This document shows positions 1 through 6,904 of a stretch of DNA of 10,428 bases, piece after piece. Under the pieces are notes generated by a model that saw only the letters and a program-made list of their open reading frames with translations, was not told the origin of the DNA and ran no database searches. How positions within the stretch are numbered: the stretch's first letter is position 1; each line of letters starts with the position of its first letter. This DNA is from Thoreauomyces humboldtii (Eukaryota > Chytridiomycota > Chytridiomycetes > Spizellomycetales > Powellomycetaceae): contig JADGJA010000776.1 of NCBI GenBank assembly GCA_027596035.1, forward strand, positions 1 through 10,428, given 5' to 3'. Position numbers and translations under genes: made by a program.

Positions 1-1678
1 TATGCGCCGCGGGTGGGGGGGGTGGGGGGGGTGGGGGAGGCACGAGGTACGGGTGATGGGCGTAAGGGTGATGGTAGTACGCATCGTGGTAGTGGGGAGG
101 CTGGGGTGCGGGGGGATGGGAAGCGAGGAGGGCGCTGAAGGACGGGAAGTGGTCCGCGTAAGGTGAATATCCTCCTCCCAAGCCTCCTCCTCCGACGCCT
201 CCTGCAGAGCCGATTCCGATCGCGGATGGGCATTCGTTCGGAGACGACTGTGCGGAAAGAACGGGTTCGGGTTTGTCGTCGCCCAGGACGGCGCTGCAAA
301 GGGTGGAGAGAGCGTCGAGCTTGCTCCAATCCGAGCTCGGTTCTGTCGAACCCGTCGCTGGTGGTGGCGGAGGAAGGGGATCACATTGTGGCGGAGGAAT
401 GGTAGTTGCTGGAACTGGAGAGAGCGATTCATCTTGCCTGACACCCTGGACTCGGCGTGCAGGTTGCGGTGGCGGGTCCAATCTGGTTGCTGCTGGTCCT
501 GCTGAGGAAGACAGCGCTGGGCTAGCAGGGTCCACTGTCTGCACTGCAACCACTTTTGTCGTCGAAGAACGCCGAGCTTGACTCGCTGCAGGGATTTCAG
601 AGAGAGACTCGGCATCGCTCTTGAGACCTTCTTGAGTTGGAGATTTCGAGGAAGGAGACGACTCCCTGCCATGCTCAAACTCCGCCGCTTTGGCCACCTG
701 GCCCTGCTGAGCGTGACGACCTGTCGAAGGAGTAGAGGAAGTCTTCGAATTCTGTTTTCCCTCAGGAGCTCTCGGTCTCACGTTCGGTGGGTCCTGGTGC
801 TCGCAGGGAGGAGATTCCGTGTCCGATCGGTTCACGAGCCCTTCACTCGATGGTCGAGGGTGGGAAGCCAGACCAGTTTCCGGAACCGGCTGTAAGAACG
901 GATTGCCAATGGAACGAGGAAGCGTGCTCTCTGAAGTAGATGGACCACCCAGAGGTTGCAAGCGACGCGAGGCCACCGGTAGAGGCTGAGCGCGAGCAGG
1001 TACCGGACCTGTGGTTAAAGCGAGCGCATCTGCCGGTCGCAGACCTGTGAATGGTCCTCCGCGCTGCTTCGTGGCATCGTAGGCTGCCATGAGCTCCGCA
1101 AGACGCTCGCTGCTGCTTGGTCGTGTCTCCCCGGCACCATGGTTTGCCGACCGTCCGGTTACTGGGTCAAGGCGTGCTGATAGTCGCCGACTTAGTTCTA
1201 GGAAAGGAAAATGGACGTGTTATGTTTTGCCGAAGGCTAGTTTCGACGAGAGCCATAACGTACCTGCACCAAGTACCGGAAGTGAGTGGATATTGTTGAT
1301 TCGCTTGTACTCCCCGCGACGAAGGCCTGTGTTCAGTGAGACATGAGCGCAGATCGACTGGTGAACTCGGAGGAGGACAGCGTCTTCAGCGTACCCTTCG
1401 TTCTCTCCTTCCTTTCCGAGTCGGCGCACGTGTCGCCCAGGTTGAATTTTGTGCATCGTATGCACGGTCTGGTGTCATCGCATTTCTTGCAGGCGCGCTG
1501 GCAATTGACTGATGATAGGAAGGCAGAAAGAAAATCAATCAGTTTCCGCTTCCTTTTCGTTTAGCGAGATGTCTTCGGTAAACTCACCACATGCGTTCTT
1601 GACCTGAGCTCGCTTTGGACGACCAGTGGGAGCGCAAGGCGACTCCGCAATAGGCTGCTTGACCACCGGTGTCTTCAT
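1..1678 (-). CDS. Zn2Cys6 zinc-cluster transcription factor, 5' part (3' end beyond the window)
   Basis: Probable sequence-specific DNA-binding regulator acting in the nucleus. Reconstructed from four exons on the minus strand: 1678-1588, 1508-1395, 1326-1264 and 1197-1. All junctions have GT..AG borders and keep one frame. Splicing assembles a complete cluster with C30, C33, C40, C46, C49 and C58, i.e. C-x2-C-x6-C-x5-C-x2-C-x8-C, including the typical KKCDDTRPC core. Introns 1 and 2 both interrupt the DNA-binding region. A basic stretch follows (RKER at 63-66, then RRGEYKR at 71-77), as in many fungal zinc-cluster proteins. Exon 4 stays open for 398 codons to the edge and encodes a disordered Ser/Pro/Ala/Gln-rich region, a short amphipathic stretch around W380 (WSKLDALSTLCSAVL), a Gly-rich run and a His/Tyr/Pro-rich tail ending in about ten prolines. 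The start is the first ATG after an in-frame TGA and has A at -3. The target genes and the usual middle-homology domain are not visible here. Confidence 0.88.
1198..1263 (-). other. Intron 3 of the zinc-cluster gene (66 nt)
   Basis: The donor is GTACGT at 1263. The acceptor is TTTCCTAG ending at 1198, with ATAAC as a likely branch site. The length is a multiple of three, but retention would hit an in-frame TAA. Confidence 0.85.
1327..1394 (-). other. Intron 2 of the zinc-cluster gene (68 nt)
   Basis: The donor is GTACGC at 1394. The acceptor is GAACACAG ending at 1327, with CTCAC and CTGAAC branch-like elements just upstream. Splicing joins RKERTKG to LRRGEYKR, a basic continuation typical after a zinc cluster. 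Retention would introduce a TGA. Confidence 0.85.
1509..1587 (-). other. Intron 1 of the zinc-cluster gene (79 nt)
   Basis: The donor is GTGAGT at 1587 and the acceptor is ATCATCAG ending at 1509. A CTGAT branch-like element and a T/C-rich tract precede the acceptor. Removing it joins C30 to V31-N32-C33 and completes the first half of the zinc cluster. Confidence 0.88.
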
Positions 1679-2360
1679 ATTCCGCAACCACAAACCGTTC
1701 ACTCACACCGGTTGCTTCTGATGCAGTACAATGGTAGGCGGATTGGATGTATGCGATCGGGCGAATCGTGCTAGCTTCAAGGGTAGGACACAGATATACG
1801 CTTGACTGCAGGCGGAGTTCGGGAAGGGTCTGAAGCCCGGTTCTGATTGTGCTCAGACTCTGTGCTGGTAGTTTGTTTCGCCAATGTACGGTAGGTATAA
1901 CGATATACCGCCGTTCGTCCAATGGGATCGTAGGAGATGTCCTTCCTGACGAGGTATGATCAGTCGATGACAGTGACAGCACGTAGCTATAGGATATGCG
2001 TGTTGTCTTTCAGTGAGCGAAACTCCGCCTTGGAGGAGGCGCGCCTGGGAGTGCGCTGTAGCGTAGAAAATGGGCGGAGTTGAGGGAGACACAGACGCGA
2101 CGATCCATCAGGTAAGCACAGAAGGTCAACTCGCTCGACTGCCCCGACAACCGAACCTTGTGAACCCCAGCTTTCCTTTGAACGTGGAACAAAGCACCGG
2201 GATGAATACCGGGAAGTCTGAGTTTTCCGTATTTTCAGTGCGACGTGCTTTTCCCACAGTCTCTCAGATATCAGGATCTTGCCTTTTGCGATTTGATCGC
2301 GCTGTCCAAACAGCACATGCGCGCGCATCTTCACGACGAGATAGATGTGTGGGCTATGTC
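1679..2360. promoter_or_regulatory. Intergenic region: promoter side of the zinc-cluster gene
   Basis: This stretch separates the zinc-cluster gene start (minus strand, ATG at 1678) from the poly(A) signal of the secreted-protein gene. Short open frames here overlap one another on the minus strand and show no recognisable protein features. It most likely holds the promoter and 5' leader of the transcription factor. I see no clear TATA box or repeated operator-like motif. Confidence 0.5.
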
Positions 2361-2366
2361 TTTATT
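2361..2366 (-). terminator. AATAAA polyadenylation signal of the small secreted protein gene
   Basis: On the minus strand the sequence reads CACAATAAAGAC, about 62 bases after the TGA of the secreted-protein gene. The position and canonical hexamer support a transcript end here and support the minus-strand gene itself. Confidence 0.65.
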
Positions 2367-2428
2367 GTGGAATTTACAGGAAGATCTATGTACACCAAAA
2401 GGACCAGAAGACTCTTGAGAAGGGGCCT

Positions 2429-2692
2429 TCACGCCCTCCTCTTGTCGGACCTTGAGGGAATGCTGTCGTCTCCTCCGGTGGCGGCGACCGGGACCACGGC
2501 CTGGACAGGTTCGGCGTCTGCGAGGGGCAGGGGGTTGGGAGGAGGGGAGGTGTTGGTGGCGGACAGGGTTGGATCCGACTGTGTGGCGACGGCCTCGTTC
2601 GCACCGTCGGCGACGGCGAGGGTGTCGGCGGGGATTGGGGCTGCGACGGCGAGAGCGATCAAGGGGAATACGAAGAGGTACTTGAAGTGCAT
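2429..2692 (-). CDS. Small secreted Ala/Pro-rich protein (87 aa)
   Basis: Unrecognised short protein, probably exported. The N-terminus is a classic signal peptide: MHFKY, then a hydrophobic core (LFVFPLIALAVAA), with likely cleavage around residue 18 after AVA or VAA. The remaining 65-70 residues are rich in Ala, Pro, Val, Ser and Thr, contain no cysteine, carry one N-x-S site (NTS) and end in a dibasic KRRA. A KR pair is a possible Kex2 site, but it lies only two residues from the end, so it may not matter. The mature part looks disordered. Supporting context: a CT-rich leader before the ATG (CTCTCTCTCT on the minus strand) and a canonical AATAAA after the stop. It is transcribed away from the LEA-like gene, sharing a 648-base upstream region. 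It could be a cell-wall-associated or effector-like secreted peptide, but nothing in the sequence proves a function. The antisense open frames here are shadows. Confidence 0.68.
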   Translation of the reverse strand: MHFKYLFVFPLIALAVAAPIPADTLAVADGANEAVATQSDPTLSATNTSPPPNPLPLADAEPVQAVVPVAATGGDDSIPSRSDKRRA

Positions 2693-3340
2693 GATGTGAG
2701 ATTGCAGTATACTTTGTTCAGAGAGAGAGATGGTTGGCTATAGATTCAAGACAGGGTCAAGGGCCACGGACCGAAGTATTTGTACGTGTTCCCATGGCCG
2801 GCAGCGGGCACAATCAGAACGGCGTGGGGCAAAACGGGCCAGAACTGGATGGGGTATAGCGGTTGGGAAATGAAATGAAGTGCGGTTTCAGGGGACGTGA
2901 CGGGCCAAGAGATACAAACACCCTTGCGGCATGGGAAATGGAAGAGGACCATAACCAATAACGCAACCTCTCAAGCCCTCCGTCTGTGCACACGTTTCAG
3001 AAAGTCACAGAAGCGGGGAGGAGCCGAGGACGGTTTTGGACAGCAGATCTGAGGCCTCTTCCTTGCCGCTGTCGAATTCAGAGGTCTACTCTCCAAACTG
3101 CAAATGAGAGATGACGCAGCCTGCCTCCTCTTCGCACGACGTCACCTCTCGTCGTTCCCTCCACCACGTCGCAGTATTACTTGACGCTTTTCCGGTTGCC
3201 CTGATATATCATATATGGAGCCAGCTTCCCCCCAGAATGCCTTGAACTCTCTTTCATAAGATCAACTCGTACCATACATATATCCCCCTCCCATTTCCTC
3301 CCATTCCATCTCACCCCCCATACATACATACCTACACACG
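2693..3340. promoter_or_regulatory. Divergent promoter region between the secreted-protein and LEA-like genes
   Basis: This 648-base gap lies between two head-to-head genes. It contains CCAAT at 2955-2959, AGGGG (stress-element-like) at 2890-2894, CGACGTCA (7 of 8 bases of a CRE/ATF site) at 3137-3144 and an AT-rich TATA-like stretch at 3204-3216. A pyrimidine-rich leader runs from about 3280 to the ATG at 3341. The motif matches are short and could be chance. Confidence 0.5.
3204..3216 (+). promoter_or_regulatory. TATA-like element upstream of the LEA-like gene
   Basis: The sequence ATATATCATATAT stands out in an otherwise GC-richer stretch and lies about 125 bases before the ATG, a sensible distance for a fungal TATA box with a leader of several tens of bases. 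Confidence 0.4.
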
Positions 3341-5893
3341 ATGGTCATCGCAAACCGCACATCAGACCCAGTCCACAACGCCCAGCAGCGCGCAGAGGAC
3401 ATTGCCCACGAGGCAAAGCAGACCGCAGAGGATGGTAAGGCAGAAACTCTCTCGGGTTTCAGAATTCCCGGGTGTGGATGGCGCGACGTGGCTCACGCTT
3501 CCCCTTCCTGCTCTGTAGCCGCACACGCTGCCACGGACAGTCGAACATCAGGAAAGAACATTGCGCACGCAGCACAGCAATCCGCAGAGGACGTCGCGTT
3601 CTACACAAAGCAACGGTTGGAGGACGCCAAGGCAGGCGCGCAGGGCTACGCGGCGGCAGCAGCAGAGGGCGCCAACCAGCTCAAGGACAACGTGAAGGGT
3701 GCGGCCGCCGACGCGGATCGCAAGGCCTCCTCCGCGGCAGCCGACGCCAAGGATGGCTTCTTCTCCGGATGGTTCGGCGCCAAAAAGCAGGTCGAGGAGA
3801 CCGTCCACGCCGCTGAGAACGCCGGGCAGCAGGGAGCCGCACGGACCAAGCGCGCCCTCTCGGACGCCGGCGACCTCGCTGCCGACCGTGCCGCCGAGGC
3901 ATCGCGACGCGTCGACCAGGCCGGAGAGGCGGCTGCCGACAAGGTCCGCCACGCAGCTTCCCGCGCCGAAGCCATCGCGAAGGAAGAGTACGGGCGCACC
4001 AAGCACGCCGTCGGATCGGCCACCGAGAAGGCATCCGACACGGCCGTCGACATCTCCCGCAAGGCCGACGAGGCCGGCAGCAGCTTCATGAGCTCCCTCT
4101 GGGGAGCAAAGCAGAAGACGGAGCAGGTCGTCGCCCAGGACTACGACATCGCCAAGCGAGCCGTCGTCGACACCGCACTCTCGGCCGAGCACAAGGCCCA
4201 GGAGGCAAAGGACAAGGCCGTCTCGGCCCTCTGGAGCGCCAAGTCCAAGACCGAGCAGGTCGCGCACAACGCTTCCGACTCGGTCCAGAACACTCTCCAC
4301 ACCGTCGAGCACAAGGCCGAGGAGACAAAGGACTCGTTCCTGTCCTCCATCTGGGGAGCCAAGAAGAAGACGGAGGAAGTGGCACAGACCGCTGCACAGA
4401 AGGCGCAGAGCTCGGCCGCCTACGCGGCGGACATCGCCAAGGACGGCTACAGCACCGTCAAGCAAACGGTTGCCAGCACCATCTCGAAAGCCGAGGATGG
4501 CGCCGCCAACATCTCCCGTCGCGCAGACGAGGTCGGTGCGCAAGCGTGGGACACCACAAAGGAGAAGGCTGACGCTGCAAAGACCACTGCTGAGCGTTCC
4601 TGGTGGGGAGCAAAGAAGACCGTGAACGACACCGTCAACGAGACAGAGCGCAAGGCCGAGAACGCATGGTCGACGACGAAGGCTGCCGCCACCGACGCCG
4701 AGCGCAAGGCCGAAGCTGCTTGGTACCAGACGAAAGCCTCCGCCGAGAACTTGAAGCACGACGCCGCGGCAAAGGGTGCCCAGGTCGTCGATGCGACAAA
4801 GGAGAAGGCTGACGCAGCGAAGGCGTCTGTGGAGCGCTCCTGGTGGGGTGCCAAGCAGACCGCCAAGGACGCCGTCAACGACGTTGAGCGCAAGGCCGAG
4901 AACGCATGGGCCAACACCAAGGCGAGTGCCACCGATGCCGAACGCAAGGCGGAAGCAGCTTGGTATCAGACCAAGAACTCGGCGGAAGCCACCAAGCGCG
5001 ATGCTGAGGTGACGGGTGCTCATGCTCTCGATGCAACCAAGGAGAATGCGGACGCTGCCAAGGCATCCGCAGAGCGATCGTGGTGGGGTGCCAAGCAGAC
5101 CGCGAAGGACACGGTCCACGACGTTGAGCGAAAGGCTGAGAGTGCTTGGGCTAGCACCAAGGCTGCCGCGACGGATGCCGAGCGCAAGGCCGAGGCCGCG
5201 GCGCGAGACGTCGAACAGAAGGCATCATCCAGCTGGTCATCATGGTTCGGTGGATCTTCGCCAAAGCAGGCCGCCCAGGAAGCTGGCCACGATGCTCGCC
5301 AAGCCACCGAATCCGCTGTGCACACCATGCAACGAAAGGCTGAAAACGCTGCACACACCATTCAGCAAAGGACGGAAGACGCTGCCCACACTGTTCAGCA
5401 GAAGGCTGAGGACACGAGAAACCGACTCTCGTCTGCCACGAGTTCTGCGACCACGTCGGCCCCTACCATTCAAGTCAGGGATCCTAACGCCACCAAGGTT
5501 GAGTCCACTGCCGGAGCCCTCACCGGTCTTGCTACCAAGGTCGACCCTCTCCCGCACTACGTTCTGGCCGCAGCCGCCGCGACGTCGGCAGGATACGCGC
5601 ACGTTACCCTCCGATCTCCCGCCGCCGCATTCGTCCTCGGAACGGTGGGAGCCGCGTACGCCACGTCGGCCTACTTCCTGCAGCAGGGCCAGACCCGCAC
5701 CGGATATGACATAGCCACGGTGACCTCTGCGGGACTACTCGGCTACGCCGTTCCTCGCGCCGCGCGTCGTCCCGAGCTGCTCTGGAAGGCCGCAGCTGGT
5801 CTCGGCGGTGTGAGCTTGGCTGGCAACGGAGCAAAGTCGTGGCAGGACAGGACGGCAACGCCTAGGGACGTCGAGGTGCACATCCGCAAGTGA
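3341..5893 (+). CDS. LEA/apolipoprotein-like repeat protein with hydrophobic C-terminus (822 aa after splicing)
   Basis: Exons 3341-3434 and 3519-5893, joined in frame. The protein is Ala/Lys/Glu/Asp-rich, nearly all predicted amphipathic helix, and resembles group 3 LEA (LEA_4) proteins and apolipoprotein- or perilipin-type 11-mer proteins. Clear 11-mers occur at residues 631-663 (AVHTMQRKAEN, AAHTIQQRTED, AAHTVQQKAED). Eight tryptophan modules of the W-G-A-K type recur (SGWFGAKK, SSLWGAKQ, SSIWGAKK, RSWWGAKQ). Three 80-residue tandem repeats start at residues 380, 460 and 540, the last incomplete. Hydrophobic, small-residue segments lie at about 713-727, 733-752, 763-776 and 785-800, then a charged tail. 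Such repeats protect membranes or proteins during drying or stress, or coat lipid surfaces; the C-terminus suggests membrane attachment, perhaps mitochondrial or lipid-droplet (inference). Codons mostly end in C or G, suggesting strong expression. The ATG follows a pyrimidine-rich leader. A mitochondrial MICOS-like or purely structural role remains possible. Confidence 0.88.
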   Translation: MVIANRTSDPVHNAQQRAEDIAHEAKQTAEDGKAETLSGFRIPGCGWRDVAHASPSCSVAAHAATDSRTSGKNIAHAAQQSAEDVAFYTKQRLEDAKAGAQGYAAAAAEGANQLKDNVKGAAADADRKASSAAADAKDGFFSGWFGAKKQVEETVHAAENAGQQGAARTKRALSDAGDLAADRAAEASRRVDQAGEAAADKVRHAASRAEAIAKEEYGRTKHAVGSATEKASDTAVDISRKADEAGSSFMSSLWGAKQKTEQVVAQDYDIAKRAVVDTALSAEHKAQEAKDKAVSALWSAKSKTEQVAHNASDSVQNTLHTVEHKAEETKDSFLSSIWGAKKKTEEVAQTAAQKAQSSAAYAADIAKDGYSTVKQTVASTISKAEDGAANISRRADEVGAQAWDTTKEKADAAKTTAERSWWGAKKTVNDTVNETERKAENAWSTTKAAATDAERKAEAAWYQTKASAENLKHDAAAKGAQVVDATKEKADAAKASVERSWWGAKQTAKDAVNDVERKAENAWANTKASATDAERKAEAAWYQTKNSAEATKRDAEVTGAHALDATKENADAAKASAERSWWGAKQTAKDTVHDVERKAESAWASTKAAATDAERKAEAAARDVEQKASSSWSSWFGGSSPKQAAQEAGHDARQATESAVHTMQRKAENAAHTIQQRTEDAAHTVQQKAEDTRNRLSSATSSATTSAPTIQVRDPNATKVESTAGALTGLATKVDPLPHYVLAAAAATSAGYAHVTLRSPAAAFVLGTVGAAYATSAYFLQQGQTRTGYDIATVTSAGLLGYAVPRAARRPELLWKAAAGLGGVSLAGNGAKSWQDRTATPRDVEVHIRK
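3435..3518 (+). other. In-frame intron of the LEA-like gene (84 nt)
   Basis: The donor is GTAAGG and the acceptor CTCTGTAG, with a GCTCAC branch-like site 20-30 bases before it and a C/T-rich tract between. The length is exactly 28 codons without a stop, so unspliced RNA is still translatable. The retained segment encodes Cys-, Gly-, Phe- and Trp-containing residues unlike the surrounding helix, whereas splicing restores a smooth AED-AAHAA repeat. Confidence 0.88.
4562..5198 (+). repeat. Three in-frame 240-bp tandem repeats (80 residues each) inside the LEA-like gene
   Basis: The units begin at 4562, 4802 and 5042, exactly 240 bases apart. Each opens with E-K/N-ADAAK, then ERSWWGAK, ERKAE-x-AW, TDAERKAEAA. 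The third unit departs from the pattern after AERKAEAA (about 5198). Units 2 and 3 are closest at the WWGAKQTAKD segment, suggesting stepwise duplication by unequal crossing over. Confidence 0.9.
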
Positions 5894-6338
5894 TCTCGCC
5901 CGGTTTGTTTGAATGCCGTGTAGTGTCCCTACCATCCCTTTTTTGTAATCATATGAACCCTTTTTTTTGCTCTGGAATACGACTGTACAAATCGAGCTAT
6001 CGGATGACGGGAGTTCACGGGACATCATGACCTGGGATTAGCTTTTTGCCGGTGCGCGGTTCAAGGTTGCGGACATTGGTAACGGCCCGCTACCCGCATG
6101 AAACGACGGTCCGACTTGCCTCGTGATGGATCCCGCGGCAGCGACGTATAGCTCCACCCACCGTCTGTCCGTGAAAGCCCTGTTTACCAAGCAAATGGAA
6201 CTTTCTTACTTAGGGTTACGATGTCCGTACCGTACCTTGCTGGGGGGAGTGGCAGGTCGGACGTCATCACCCACCCTCTCGTACAGCACACACCACCTTG
6301 TGCCCTTTCCGTTCCTTCCACCCGTTTTTTTGCACACT

Positions 6339-6357
6339 CACACACACACACACACAC
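6339..6357 (+). repeat. (CA)9 microsatellite
   Basis: An uninterrupted CA dinucleotide run follows a T homopolymer and a nearly identical CACACT prefix. It lies in non-coding sequence upstream of the RING gene. Confidence 0.95.
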
Positions 6358-6442
6358 GAACGTCACGAAAGGCTCCTCGGACCTCTCCTGCTCTTCTCGA
6401 CATCACCATCAAACCATCAACACGTTGAACACGGCACTTGCG

Positions 6443-6466
6443 CTCTCTCTCTCTCTCTCTCTCTCT
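6443..6466 (+). repeat. (CT)12 microsatellite
   Basis: A perfect 24-base CT run in the pyrimidine-rich region upstream of the RING gene. CT tracts are common near fungal transcription starts, so it may be part of the core promoter or simply a slippage repeat. Confidence 0.95.
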
Positions 6467-6904
6467 GTCGTGAGCATCATCATCGAATAGGCCTTCCCTT
6501 CCTGCGGCGGATCATTCTTACGCTTCCGCCCCCCCCCGCTCTCGGTCTCTCTGCCACCTCACGCTTCTCTCCATCTCCCTCGTCGTCGCACACAGCATCG
6601 CACGCTTCTTTCCAAAATCTACTCCCCGACCTCATCGTTTCCAGTCGCACCAGACCCACATCTCATCACAGGCCACGCTTCTCCTCCATTTCATCGCTCA
6701 CCCGTGTTGTGGTCCCCGCACGAACACATCGACCGAACGCTCCCTGTGCTCCCAACCTCTACTGTATAGTACATCCGTTCTTACTAGAGGCGATCCTTGG
6801 AACACATCAAAACCTTGAACGTCTCTTCTCGCATCGCGATTTCGCCACCTTGGACATTCTCGCCTGACGCAGCGTAGTCCTCCATTGTACAAAAGTTCTC
6901 AGAG

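Larger units (their letters stand above)
5894..6904. promoter_or_regulatory. 3' flank of the LEA-like gene and long pyrimidine-rich promoter/leader of the RING gene
   Basis: The first ~70 bases carry T runs (positions 5938-5968) typical of a fungal 3' end, but no AATAAA. From about 6240 the plus strand becomes strongly C/T-rich, with two microsatellites, up to the proposed ATG at 6905. Open frames within it are low-complexity (His/Thr, Ser/Leu runs). This looks like promoter plus 5' leader of the downstream gene. No protein-coding gene is supported. Confidence 0.5.

Noticed and set aside
163..895. Series of plus-strand open frames (80-105 residues)
   Set aside because: They lie opposite the continuous minus-strand coding frame of the zinc-cluster gene and are Arg/Ser-rich without features.
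1584..1982. 132-residue minus-strand frame overlapping the first TF exon
   Set aside because: It uses a different frame from the zinc-cluster exon, shows no domain and no signal, and ends in the intron donor region.
2070..2699. 209-residue plus-strand frame
   Set aside because: It runs antisense to the secreted-protein gene. Its composition (Arg/Gly/Ala, poorly structured) fits a shadow, while the minus strand has signal peptide and poly(A) signal.
3548..5119. 523-residue open frame on the minus strand opposite the LEA-like gene
   Set aside because: It is an antisense shadow: GC-rich, C/G-ending codons and exact 240-base repeats in the plus-strand gene keep stops out. Its protein is Leu/Gly/Arg/Cys-rich with no domain, and the plus strand has intron signals and clear LEA repeats.
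6058..6068. tRNA B-box-like GGTTCAAGGTT
   Set aside because: It departs from the GGTTCRANYCC consensus at the last bases, and I could find no matching acceptor stem or A box nearby.
6298..6867. 189-residue frame upstream of the RING gene
   Set aside because: It translates the CA and CT microsatellites and pyrimidine tract into low-complexity residues.
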